Assembly: GCA_001784475.1 (NCBI GenBank)
Contig: MFRE01000015.1
Location: 1-49,660 of the forward strand
DNA: 49,660 nucleotides
Reading direction: 5' to 3'
Source: Candidatus Magasanikbacteria bacterium RIFOXYD2_FULL_41_14
GTDB taxonomy: Bacteria > Patescibacteriota > Patescibacteriia > Magasanikbacterales > GWA2-37-8
Positions within the stretch are counted from its first letter, which is position 1. Each line of letters opens with the position of its first letter. Position numbers and translations under genes: made by a program. Below the pieces are notes generated by a model. That model saw only the letters and a list, made by a program, of their open reading frames with translations, was not told where the DNA came from and searched no databases. Shown one piece after another: positions 1 to 8,340 of the stretch.

Positions 1-2
1 AA

Positions 3-1064
3 TTATTTCAAATTACTACTGCCGGCGAATCGCACGGCGGGGGAGTTGGTTGTATCGTGGACGGCTGTCCGCCCGGTTTAGAATTGTCGGAAAAAGATAT
101 CCAAGCGGAATTAGATCGTCGTCGTCCCGGCCAGAGCCACCTCACCACTCCGAGAATGGAAAAAGACACTATTCAAATTTTATCCGGAGTGTCGGCCGGA
201 AAGACATTGGGCACACCCATTATGCTTTTGGCTTTAAATGAAGACGCGCGTCCGGCTGATTACAGTAAATTACAAGATAGCTATCGTCCCTCGCACGCAG
301 ATTTTACTTATGATGCTAAATACGGTTCGCGCGAACATCGCGGTGGTGGACGTTCGTCAGCGCGTGAAACTTTGGCGCGGGTGGCCGCTGGCGCGATTGC
401 GCAGAAATTTTTGCGTGAGCGTTTGGGAATTGAATTTGTCAGTTATGTTAGTCAAGTTGGTTTAATTCAAACTGAAATTGATCGCTCGCAAGTAACGCGT
501 GAAAAAATAGACAATAGTTTGGTGCGCTGTCCGGACGAAAAATCATCCGCGCAAATGATAGCGGAAATTGAAAAAGCCAGAGCCGAAGGCGACTCGTTGG
601 GTGGAATAATTACTGGCGTTATCCGTAACGTGCCGGCGGGACTGGGCGAGCCGGTGTTTGATAAATTGCCGGCGGATTTAGGCAAAGCAATGTTATCAAT
701 TAACGCTGTCAAAGGTTTTGAAATCGGTTCGGGATTTTCCGGCGTTACTTTGCGCGGTAGTGAACATAACGATTCTTTCTACATGGATGATTCTGGTCGT
801 ATCCGCACGCGCACCAATCATGCCGGTGGCACTTTGGGAGGAATTTCCAATGGCGAAGAAATTTATTTCCGTGTGGCCTTTAAACCTACAGCCACTATTG
901 CCAAAACTCAACAAACCGTTACCAAAGACGGCCAAGCGATAGAAATGTCCGCCGCCGGTCGTCATGACCCGTGCGTATTACCGCGCGCCGTGCCGATAGT
1001 AGACGCGATGGGGGCGCTTGTGATTATGGATCATTATCTGCGCCAACGCGCGCAAAATTCTTAA
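3..1064 (+). CDS. aroC: Chorismate synthase (5' end truncated by window edge)
   Basis: Frame is open from base 3 ([29 protein letters not shown]...); GESHG, RPGQS and GGRSSARET motifs typical of chorismate synthase. Confidence 0.95.
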   Translation, partial: LFQITTAGESHGGGVGCIVDGCPPGLELSEKDIQAELDRRRPGQSHLTTPRMEKDTIQILSGVSAGKTLGTPIMLLALNEDARPADYSKLQDSYRPSHADFTYDAKYGSREHRGGGRSSARETLARVAAGAIAQKFLRERLGIEFVSYVSQVGLIQTEIDRSQVTREKIDNSLVRCPDEKSSAQMIAEIEKARAEGDSLGGIITGVIRNVPAGLGEPVFDKLPADLGKAMLSINAVKGFEIGSGFSGVTLRGSEHNDSFYMDDSGRIRTRTNHAGGTLGGISNGEEIYFRVAFKPTATIAKTQQTVTKDGQAIEMSAAGRHDPCVLPRAVPIVDAMGALVIMDHYLRQRAQNS

Positions 1065-1089
1065 ATACTTTAAATTACGAAACTCACTT

Positions 1090-1172
1090 GTCATTCCGAC
1101 CGAGCGTCGCAGTGAGTGGAGGAATCCCTTACAGTTGAGTATAAGGGATCCCTCGGCTACGCTCGGGATGAC
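1090..1172. repeat. REP-like palindromic element (GTCATTCCGACCGAGCG...CGCTCGGGATGAC)
   Basis: Inverted-repeat termini GTCATTCCGA../..CGGGATGAC and internal AAGGGAT/ATCCCTT; intergenic. Confidence 0.7.
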
Positions 1173-1219
1173 AAAAAAACGAGTTTTGAAACTCAAAGTA
1201 AGTAGTAAAAATAAATTTT

Positions 1220-1801
1220 ATGATGACAAAAATACCTTTAGAAAAAATTCGTTTAGGCGTATCGGGTGATGCCGGTTCTTTTTCCGAAGAAGCCGGTCGG
1301 CTTTACGCTGGTCGCGAAGGAATTGATGCCGAGATTATTTTTGCGATTGATATGGAAGGAGTGCTCGCGCGTTTGGATCGCGCGGAAATTGATTTGGGAA
1401 TTTTTCCGGTTGTTAATTCGCAGGGTGGTTTAGTAACGCAAGCGTTTGAAGCCATGGGTCGGCATGAATTTAAATTAGTGAGCGAGTTGTGGCTGGAAGT
1501 CCAACAATGTTTAATGGTTTTACCGGGATTGCGTCGCACGGAAATAAAAAATATCGCCACGCATCCGCAGGCCATTGCCCAATGTCAGCGTTTTATCAAA
1601 CGTGAATTTCCAGAAGCCAAAATAATTGAATGGGCCGATACGGCCAAAGCGGCGCGTGATCTGCAAGCTGGGTTATTGCCGGCGGCCACGGCCGTTATCG
1701 CGCCAGCCCGGGCGGCAACGTTATACGGTTTGGAATTATTGGAATCTAATATCCAAGATATGCGTCCAAATCTTACAACTTTTATTATTGTTAAGAGATA
1801 A
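1220..1801 (+). CDS. Prephenate dehydratase-like protein
   Basis: 193 aa; IRLGVSGDAGSFSEEAG, HPQAIAQCQRF and TAKAARDL resemble PDT-domain motifs; sits in an aromatic biosynthesis cluster. Confidence 0.75.
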   Translation: MMTKIPLEKIRLGVSGDAGSFSEEAGRLYAGREGIDAEIIFAIDMEGVLARLDRAEIDLGIFPVVNSQGGLVTQAFEAMGRHEFKLVSELWLEVQQCLMVLPGLRRTEIKNIATHPQAIAQCQRFIKREFPEAKIIEWADTAKAARDLQAGLLPAATAVIAPARAATLYGLELLESNIQDMRPNLTTFIIVKR

Positions 1802-1802
1802 T

Positions 1803-2849
1803 ATGCCAAGCACAGAAATAAAATTTGGCGTTATTGGTTGCGGTCGGTTTGGGAAATTGTGGGCGCAAACATTGTCGGCGTTTGGTTCGGTCGCGGTGTT
1901 TGATAAAAATCCCATTGACCCCGCGTCTTTAGTTGTTCCCGCCGGACAAACTATCCAATTTTTACCATTAGAGCAAGTGGCCACCGCTTCGATGATTTTT
2001 TTGTGCGTGCCAATTTCAGAAATTGATCCGGTCTGTCGCGAACTTGCCCCGTTGTTATCGCCCGGCACAATTGTGGTTGATACTTGTTCGGTAAAAGTTT
2101 ACCCGGCCAAAGTAATGCAAGCGATTTTACCAAAAAATCAACCACTCATCGCCACTCATCCGCTTTTTGGTCCGGATTCAGTCGCGCGTTTAGGTACGCC
2201 GGGAAGAAAAATTGTAGTTTGCCCATTGCGCGTTAGCACGGTTGAACAAGATCAACTGCTCAGTATTTTAAAAGAACTACAATTGCATATTATTGAAACT
2301 ACCGCCGACAATCATGACCGGCAGATGGCCCGTTCGCAATCTTTGGTACACCTGTTGGGGCGAGTGTTTGCGGATTTGGATTTGAATAATCAAGAAATCA
2401 GCACGCCAGATTATGAGTCGCTCTTGCGTATTAATTCTTTCGTCAACAACGACACTTGGCAATTATTTTTTGATATGCAATGCTATAATCCTTACACGCC
2501 ACTCATGCGCCTGACATTGCGCCAAAGTTTGGACAATCTGGAAGAGAAGATCAGGGTAGAAAGTGAAACTAAAGCCCCGGACGATGGCACGTTTTTTTTG
2601 TGGCGCTCCATGATTGAACAATTAGACCACGAGATTATTCAATTAATCGCTCACCGTCTTAATGTTGGCAAACGAGTTCAGGAATACAAAAAAATGCGCG
2701 ATTTGCCGGTTACCGATCCGGAGCGCGAAAAAGAATTAGACAAAAATTACGAAATTTGGATGCGCGAATTGGGAATTTCCGCCGTAGAGCCGGTGAAAAA
2801 TGTTTTGAAATTATTAATGAAAGAAGTAAAATCGCAAAATCAAAAATAA
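1803..2849 (+). CDS. tyrA: Prephenate dehydrogenase with C-terminal AroQ-type chorismate mutase domain
   Basis: N-term FGVIGCGRFGKLWA nucleotide-binding motif and ATHPLFGPDS; C-term MIEQLDHEIIQLIAHRLNVGKRVQEYKK chorismate mutase motif. Confidence 0.85.
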   Translation: MPSTEIKFGVIGCGRFGKLWAQTLSAFGSVAVFDKNPIDPASLVVPAGQTIQFLPLEQVATASMIFLCVPISEIDPVCRELAPLLSPGTIVVDTCSVKVYPAKVMQAILPKNQPLIATHPLFGPDSVARLGTPGRKIVVCPLRVSTVEQDQLLSILKELQLHIIETTADNHDRQMARSQSLVHLLGRVFADLDLNNQEISTPDYESLLRINSFVNNDTWQLFFDMQCYNPYTPLMRLTLRQSLDNLEEKIRVESETKAPDDGTFFLWRSMIEQLDHEIIQLIAHRLNVGKRVQEYKKMRDLPVTDPEREKELDKNYEIWMRELGISAVEPVKNVLKLLMKEVKSQNQK

Positions 2850-2854
2850 AAAAT

Positions 2855-4012
2855 ATGTTTGAGACCTTTTTAAATTTAGAAGAATCAGCCACCGTGGCGA
2901 TAAATAGTTTAGCGCAAGAAAAAAAAGCCAAAGGGGAGCGGGTATATAATTTAAGCGCGGGCGAACCAATGTTGTCCCCACATCCGGCTGTAGCCAAAGT
3001 GGCGAGCATTGCTATTGCCGAAGGTAAAACTTTGTATCCGCCGGTGGCTGGCATACCGCCATTGCGCCAAGCGAGTGCCCAGTGGCTAAATACAACTTAC
3101 CAAACGAATTATCAAACTGCCAATACTTTAATTACCTGTGGCGGCAAGTTTGGAATTTTCGCCGCTTGTCAGGCCTTTTTAAAACCAGACGATGAAGTTT
3201 TAATTCCCGCGCCTTATTGGGTATCGTATCCCGCAATTGTAAAATTATTTGGCGGTAAACCAATCACGGTAATGGGCGATGAAACCAATAATTGGAAAGT
3301 AAGTGCGTTGGAATTAGAAAAGCTCGCCACACCCAAAACCAAAATGCTGATTTTAAACAATGCTGGCAATCCAACCGGTTCGTTGTATGCGCGCACAGAA
3401 TTAGCCGAGATTGTTTCTTTGGCCAAAGCGCGTGGTTGGATGATTATTTCCGACGAGGTGTATAGTGGATTGAGTTATGATGGTGAATTTATTTCGCTCG
3501 GATCATTTCCGGAAATTACCGATAATTTAATTTTAGTGCAAAGTTTTTCTAAACATTTTGCCATGACCGGTTGGCGAGTAGGAATGATTTTCGCGCCAGA
3601 ATATGCCATTAAAATATTAACCAAAATTCAGGGCCAAAGCACTACCGGCACGAGTAGCATTAGCCAATACGCCGCTCTTTCCGCTTTGGAAAATGCCACT
3701 GAAATTCAAACACAGGTGTGCGCCGAGATGCGGTCGCGTCGGGACGCATTAGTGGCAGAATTAAATACTTTTAGCAAAGAAAAAATCTCCGCGCCGGCTT
3801 CGGGTTTGTATTTATTTTTTCCATTAAAAATTTTAGGAGTGGAAAATATCACTTCCGCGGAATTTTGTTTGAAAATTTTACGTGATGCCAATATTGCCCT
3901 GGTGCCAGGTAGCGCGTTTGGTTGCGAGGGCTACGCGCGCGCGTCCTTTGGCGCGCCGGTGGAAGAATTAAAGGATGCGGTCAGTGCTTTAAAAAAATAT
4001 TTGAAAATGTAA
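2855..4012 (+). CDS. Class I/II PLP-dependent aminotransferase (aspartate/aromatic type)
   Basis: LNNAGNPTGSLY, SDEVYSGLSYDG, SFSKHFAMTGWRVG (PLP lysine region). Confidence 0.9.
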   Translation: MFETFLNLEESATVAINSLAQEKKAKGERVYNLSAGEPMLSPHPAVAKVASIAIAEGKTLYPPVAGIPPLRQASAQWLNTTYQTNYQTANTLITCGGKFGIFAACQAFLKPDDEVLIPAPYWVSYPAIVKLFGGKPITVMGDETNNWKVSALELEKLATPKTKMLILNNAGNPTGSLYARTELAEIVSLAKARGWMIISDEVYSGLSYDGEFISLGSFPEITDNLILVQSFSKHFAMTGWRVGMIFAPEYAIKILTKIQGQSTTGTSSISQYAALSALENATEIQTQVCAEMRSRRDALVAELNTFSKEKISAPASGLYLFFPLKILGVENITSAEFCLKILRDANIALVPGSAFGCEGYARASFGAPVEELKDAVSALKKYLKM

Positions 4013-4016
4013 TTTT

Positions 4017-4090
4017 GTCATCCCCGTGTAAACGGGGATCCAGTCGCTGTCTCCCCCTGCCCGAGGGGGAGAAAAAGAGGGGGTGGGAGC
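4017..4090. repeat. Composite palindromic repeats: GTCATCCCCGTGTAAACGGGGATCCAG plus CTCCCCCTGCCCGAGGGGGAGAAAAAGAGGGGGTGGGA
   Basis: First half also seen at 16262 and 24290; second half also seen inside grpE at 32829. Confidence 0.75.
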
Positions 4091-4156
4091 GCTACGCCGT
4101 TCAGTCGGTTGACTTTTTCCATTTTTTTTGGTATTTTAAATGCGCTATATATATGT

Positions 4157-4320
4157 ATGGCCTCATGCCGATACCGCTTCGACGGTATCGAGCATCCTCG
4201 ATTTTGTCGAACAAAATCGGGATCGTCTAATACAAATCATGGCCTCATGCCGATACCGCTTCGACGGTATCGAGCATCCTCGATTTTGTCGAACAAAATC
4301 GGGATCGTCTAATACAAATC
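4157..4320 (+). repeat. Two perfect 82-bp tandem repeats directly upstream of tRNA-Glu, each with two perfect hairpins flanked by tRNA 5'-end sequence
   Basis: 4157-4238 and 4239-4320 are identical; hairpins GATACCG-CTTCGA-CGGTATC and CGATTTTG-TCGAA-CAAAATCG. Confidence 0.95.
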
Positions 4321-4322
4321 AT

Positions 4323-4397
4323 GGCCTCATCGTCTAACGGCTAGGACAGAGCCTTCTCAAGGCTTAAATCGGGGTTCGATTCCCCGTGGGGCTACCA
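4323..4397 (+). tRNA. tRNA-Glu (anticodon CUC), CCA encoded
   Basis: Acceptor GGCCTCA/TGGGGCT, anticodon loop TTCTCAA on stem GAGCC/GGCTT, T-arm GGGGTTCGATTCCCC, ends ACCA. Confidence 0.93.
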
Positions 4398-4547
4398 CTA
4401 TCACACAATCGGAAAATTTACCGATTTTTTCACGGGCGGTCGCCAAGGTCGTCCAAGCGTTTTTTGGCCAACCGTCGCCGTTTTTATATTCCCCCAGTAT
4501 TAATTTATCTGATATTTTTGTTATCATACTCGTATAATTAAGTTTGC

Positions 4548-6695
4548 ATGCTTTCCCCACAAGATAAGATAAATATTTATAAATCCATTTTTATTGGCCG
4601 CACCGATGTTTTTGCGCAACATTGGATTTCGTGGGACGGGAAAAAACAAGGATGGTTTCCGGTTCACACTGACCGTGCCAATACTGCCTATGCGCCGTTT
4701 ACCGACAGCGTTCTTGAAAATCATCTTCGTGGCAATAAAATAGTTGGCATCTATCCGCTGCTCACAAATAATACTTCATGGTTTGTCGCGGCTGATTTTG
4801 ATGGCGACCATTGGCAAAAAGAAGTCGTGGCCATTATGCTGGTATGTAAAGAATATAATTTGCCAATTTATGTAGAGCGTTCACGCTCTGGCAACGGCGC
4901 GCATGTTTGGTGGTTTTTTGAAACTCCGTATCCGGCATTTAAAAGTCGTCTAATTTTTCTGCGCCTTTTGTCGCTATCAAATAGCATAGATCCATTGGAC
5001 GGCGAACGCAGTTTTGATCGTATTTTTCCCAATCAAGATTATTTATCAGGTAAAGGTTTAGGCAATCTTATCGCTTTACCGCTTCAAGGCGTGGCGCGCA
5101 AAAATGACAATACCGTATTTTTAGACACGGAAAATAATTTTTCGCCGTTTGTCGATCAGTGGGATTTTTTGCGAACAATACAAAAAATAGTGACAGCTAC
5201 CCTTGATGAACTTTACGCTAAATTGATTGAGCAGAAAAAAATTACCACTTCTATAATTAAATATACTGGCTCCGATTTGTCAATAACCGTTGGCACACAT
5301 ATTGTTATCCCTAAATTGTTCGTATTTAAAGAATTGGCGACTTTTCTTGGTGAGCAACTCAATTTTTTTAATACCGAGTATGCCGTCAAACAGCGGATGG
5401 GTTTGTCTACTTATGGAACGGAAAGATATTTTAAAATGATTGAAAAAGATGATGCCAACATTTTGCTCCCACGTGGATTTCTTGGCTCTCTCTTACATTT
5501 TCTAAACGAACAAAAAATTCCTTATCATATTACTGATGAGCGCCACCAAGATAAACCAATAAACTACGATTTCTCTTGTTCGCTTTTTGATTATCAAACT
5601 ATCGCACTTAACGCTTTCAAAAATAGCAACACCGGCATCTTGGTCGCTCCACCGGGATCGGGCAAAACTATTATGGGTTTGGCTTTAGTCGCGAAGAAAA
5701 AACAACCGGCTTTAATTCTGGTTCATCGAAAACAAATTTTTAATCAATGGTTGGAACGAATTGAAAATTTTCTCGGTATACCAAAGAAAAAGATTGGTCA
5801 GATTGTTGGTGTCAAGAAAAAAATTCAAATACCTATTACGGTCGCGATGGTGCAAAGTTTGTCTCGTCTTGAAAACATCAGGGAACTCGCCAATCAATTT
5901 GGGACTGTGATTGTTGACGAATGCCACCACATGCCGGCCAAAATGTTTCGACAAATTATTATCAAACTCAAACCAGCATATTTGTATGGTTTGACAGCAA
6001 CGCCAACCAGAAAACGTAACGATGAACGGCTTATTTATATTTATCTTGGCGAAATTATTCATGAAGTAAAAAATACTCAAAATAATAGTATTTCAGAAAA
6101 ATTAGTCGCGAAAACTGCTATCACAAAATTTTACGAAAAGCCATCTGTTTCTATCATTATTAAAACCACCACTCTTAATTTTCCTTTCAAAATTTCCGTT
6201 CGCAATAGTCAGCCGGTAATAAAATCGTTGTGTTTTGACACCACTCGTAATCAACAAATTATTAACGATATTATTCAATCTGCTCAATCCGGGGAAAAAT
6301 GTTTGGTGCTTACCGAACGGAAAGAGCACGTTGATATCATGGCTGAATATTTAAAACGTGATTTTGAAATTATCACTATGACTGGTGGCTTGACCGCAAG
6401 CAAGAAACAGGAGAAAGAAAAACAAATTTTGTCCGGACATTTTCAAATTATTATAGCGACCGGACAACTGGTTGGCGAGGGCGTGCATTTCCCGCATTTG
6501 GATTCACTTTTTTTAGTTTACCCGTTTTCTTTTGAAGGCAAATTGGCGCAATATATTGGTCGTATCCTCCACAGTGATAGTTTAGCCAAAACAGTTTATG
6601 ATTATCGCGACGAGCTGGTTCCATATTTTGAACGGATGTATAAGCAACGAAAAAAGTATTACAACAAGCATTATCCGCCAGAAACCATCGCATAA
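4548..6695 (+). CDS. AEP-primase-like domain fused to superfamily II (DEAD/DEAH-type) helicase; TOTE-like conflict-system architecture
   Basis: N-term FVAADFDGD and ERSRSGNGAHVWWFF primase-like motifs; C-term APPGSGKT (Walker A), VDECHH (Walker B), GLTATPTRK, GRILHS helicase motifs. Confidence 0.8.
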   Translation: MLSPQDKINIYKSIFIGRTDVFAQHWISWDGKKQGWFPVHTDRANTAYAPFTDSVLENHLRGNKIVGIYPLLTNNTSWFVAADFDGDHWQKEVVAIMLVCKEYNLPIYVERSRSGNGAHVWWFFETPYPAFKSRLIFLRLLSLSNSIDPLDGERSFDRIFPNQDYLSGKGLGNLIALPLQGVARKNDNTVFLDTENNFSPFVDQWDFLRTIQKIVTATLDELYAKLIEQKKITTSIIKYTGSDLSITVGTHIVIPKLFVFKELATFLGEQLNFFNTEYAVKQRMGLSTYGTERYFKMIEKDDANILLPRGFLGSLLHFLNEQKIPYHITDERHQDKPINYDFSCSLFDYQTIALNAFKNSNTGILVAPPGSGKTIMGLALVAKKKQPALILVHRKQIFNQWLERIENFLGIPKKKIGQIVGVKKKIQIPITVAMVQSLSRLENIRELANQFGTVIVDECHHMPAKMFRQIIIKLKPAYLYGLTATPTRKRNDERLIYIYLGEIIHEVKNTQNNSISEKLVAKTAITKFYEKPSVSIIIKTTTLNFPFKISVRNSQPVIKSLCFDTTRNQQIINDIIQSAQSGEKCLVLTERKEHVDIMAEYLKRDFEIITMTGGLTASKKQEKEKQILSGHFQIIIATGQLVGEGVHFPHLDSLFLVYPFSFEGKLAQYIGRILHSDSLAKTVYDYRDELVPYFERMYKQRKKYYNKHYPPETIA

Positions 6696-6704
6696 TATTT
6701 GGCG

Positions 6705-6733
6705 TTGTAAATTTTTGGTGTTTGGAGTATAAT
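6705..6733 (+). promoter_or_regulatory. Sigma70-like promoter TTGTAA-N17-TATAAT
   Basis: -10 box 6728-6733 ends 6 nt before ATG at 6740; predicts a leaderless transcript. Confidence 0.6.
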
Positions 6734-6739
6734 AATACC

Positions 6740-6934
6740 ATGACTAAAGAACAACAAAAGCAACAATTTTACAAGGTTTTTGCTAATCTCCCCATAAATT
6801 TACGAGAAGAGATTATTTTGGTTATCTCTGGCAAAGGCCCGATTACTTGGCAGGTGGCTTTTTTGGAAGTTGACAATGACACCGACTTGGGCAAAATAAT
6901 TTTAGAAAAATTATCTGATTTAAAGATTATTTAA
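6740..6934 (+). CDS. Small protein (~64 aa), paralogue of the next ORF
   Basis: AFLEVDNDTDLGKIILEKLSDL aligns with AHVERGDDVGQKIVEVEMSFL of the next ORF. Confidence 0.6.
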   Translation: MTKEQQKQQFYKVFANLPINLREEIILVISGKGPITWQVAFLEVDNDTDLGKIILEKLSDLKII

Positions 6935-6935
6935 T

Positions 6936-7148
6936 ATGGTCTCTAAACAAGAAATAAAACAATTAGTCATTGCACGACTTAAAACTTTACCGGAGGATAC
7001 CGGCATGTCAATTGGTTCGCAGGGTGATTTTAACAAAAGAGAAATGATTGCGCATGTGGAGAGGGGAGATGATGTTGGTCAAAAAATAGTTGAGGTGGAA
7101 ATGAGTTTTTTACGTGGCCTTAAAGAGGGGATATTGTATGAAGCATAG
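6936..7148 (+). CDS. Small protein (70 aa), paralogue of the previous ORF
   Basis: Starts 1 nt after the previous stop; overlaps the next ORF start. Confidence 0.65.
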   Translation: MVSKQEIKQLVIARLKTLPEDTGMSIGSQGDFNKREMIAHVERGDDVGQKIVEVEMSFLRGLKEGILYEA

Positions 7149-7779
7149 CATGCTTGTTACTAGGCCAAATTTTGATTTAACCACTCGCTATATTTCTATT
7201 TGGGCGAAGAAAATAATCGCGTTGGCCAAATCCAAAGGCGACGCTGTTTTTGATTTAGATAAAAAACGTGCTAACCGTAAAGAGTTTGAAAGTGTAATAA
7301 GAAAGAAAGAGCCATCCTTGGTATTTTTGAACGGGCACGGAAATTACAATGTCGTCGCTGGTCAAGACAATGAGGAATTAATCCGCGTCGGTGATAACGA
7401 ACAATTGTTAAAATCCAAAATTATTTATGCCTTATCCTGCCGCTCTGGTAAAATTTTGGGGCCGAGCAGTATCAAATTTGGAGCGGACGCGTATATTGGT
7501 TATGACGAAGATTTTATTTTTTTGTATGATGAGAATAAACAAACTCGTCCGGAGCAAGATAAAACCGCCGAATTATTTTTGGAACCGTCAAATCAGGTGA
7601 TGGTGTCATTGTTAAAAAATCACACACCAAAAGAAGCGCATAAAAATTCCAAACAGTCATTTGCTCGTAAAATTAAAAAACTTCTATCCAGTCAATCAAC
7701 CGCTTTAGAGAGTTCAGCGGTGAGATATTTAATTTGGGACATGCAACATCAGGTTTGTTGTGAAAGATTAACAAAGTAG
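7138..7779 (+). CDS. Caspase/CHAT/C25-like cysteine protease-fold protein
   Basis: SLVFLNGHGNYN (His) and KIIYALSCRSG (Cys) dyad motifs followed by GADAYIGYDEDF; ATG overlaps upstream stop codon. Confidence 0.6.
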   Translation: MKHSMLVTRPNFDLTTRYISIWAKKIIALAKSKGDAVFDLDKKRANRKEFESVIRKKEPSLVFLNGHGNYNVVAGQDNEELIRVGDNEQLLKSKIIYALSCRSGKILGPSSIKFGADAYIGYDEDFIFLYDENKQTRPEQDKTAELFLEPSNQVMVSLLKNHTPKEAHKNSKQSFARKIKKLLSSQSTALESSAVRYLIWDMQHQVCCERLTK

Positions 7780-7880
7780 GTTATACGCACACGAAGCGCC
7801 ACCAACCAATTTTTTACCGAAAAGCCGGAAAGTTGTATCTTGGTGTCAGTTCTATATTTATTCACTCAACCTATCTGGGA

Positions 7881-8282
7881 TTATTCGCAATAACCTTTCT
7901 TGTATTTTTTGCGCAACCGGCCATATTTTTCCGCGTCCAATTTTCTTATGTCTTCAATTCCAATTTGGAGTTCCCTAGCGATAGTGCTATTTGGTCTTTT
8001 GCGATTTAATCTTAGCCACAAAATTTGAATTTCTGTTTCAGACAATTCAGACATTAATAATTCGGATTGCTCTTTAATAAATAATCTTAAGTTCTTATAA
8101 GGTGGTCGCTGTCTAAAATTTGCGCTAAATTCAGTATTGGGTGTTTTTGCTCTTATAAATAAATGGTTTAATAGTTGCTTGGTCAAAACATCCCTGTCTA
8201 TTTGTTCTCGGCCGACAAAATCCGTTGTCGTTTGTTCGGGGGCGCCGGGCTGTAACCCGCCTGCTTGCTCGTATTTTGACAT
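7881..8282 (-). CDS. Hypothetical protein with sigma-region-4/LuxR-like HTH at the C-terminus
   Basis: SELSETEIQILWLRLNRKRPNSTIARELQIGIEDIRKL. Confidence 0.5.
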   Translation of the reverse strand: MSKYEQAGGLQPGAPEQTTTDFVGREQIDRDVLTKQLLNHLFIRAKTPNTEFSANFRQRPPYKNLRLFIKEQSELLMSELSETEIQILWLRLNRKRPNSTIARELQIGIEDIRKLDAEKYGRLRKKYKKGYCE

Positions 8283-8340
8283 ATTTTTTAATTAAATTAT
8301 ATTCTAATATATTTTAACTAACAAACAATTACTTCCAACC

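Noticed and set aside
467-965. Minus-strand ORFs inside aroC and similar antisense ORFs throughout
   Set aside because: Fully overlapped by confidently assigned genes; no independent motifs.
4109-4337. Short ORFs (e.g. 4109..4312, 4140..4337) encoding repeated peptides
   Set aside because: They are translations of the 82-bp palindromic tandem repeat and the tRNA 5' end; no independent coding support.
7780-8340. Second attachment site (copy of the tRNA-Glu 3' end) bounding the conflict island
   Set aside because: No copy of GGTTCGATTCCCCGTGGGGC was found downstream, so an integrated element with att sites is not supported from this window.
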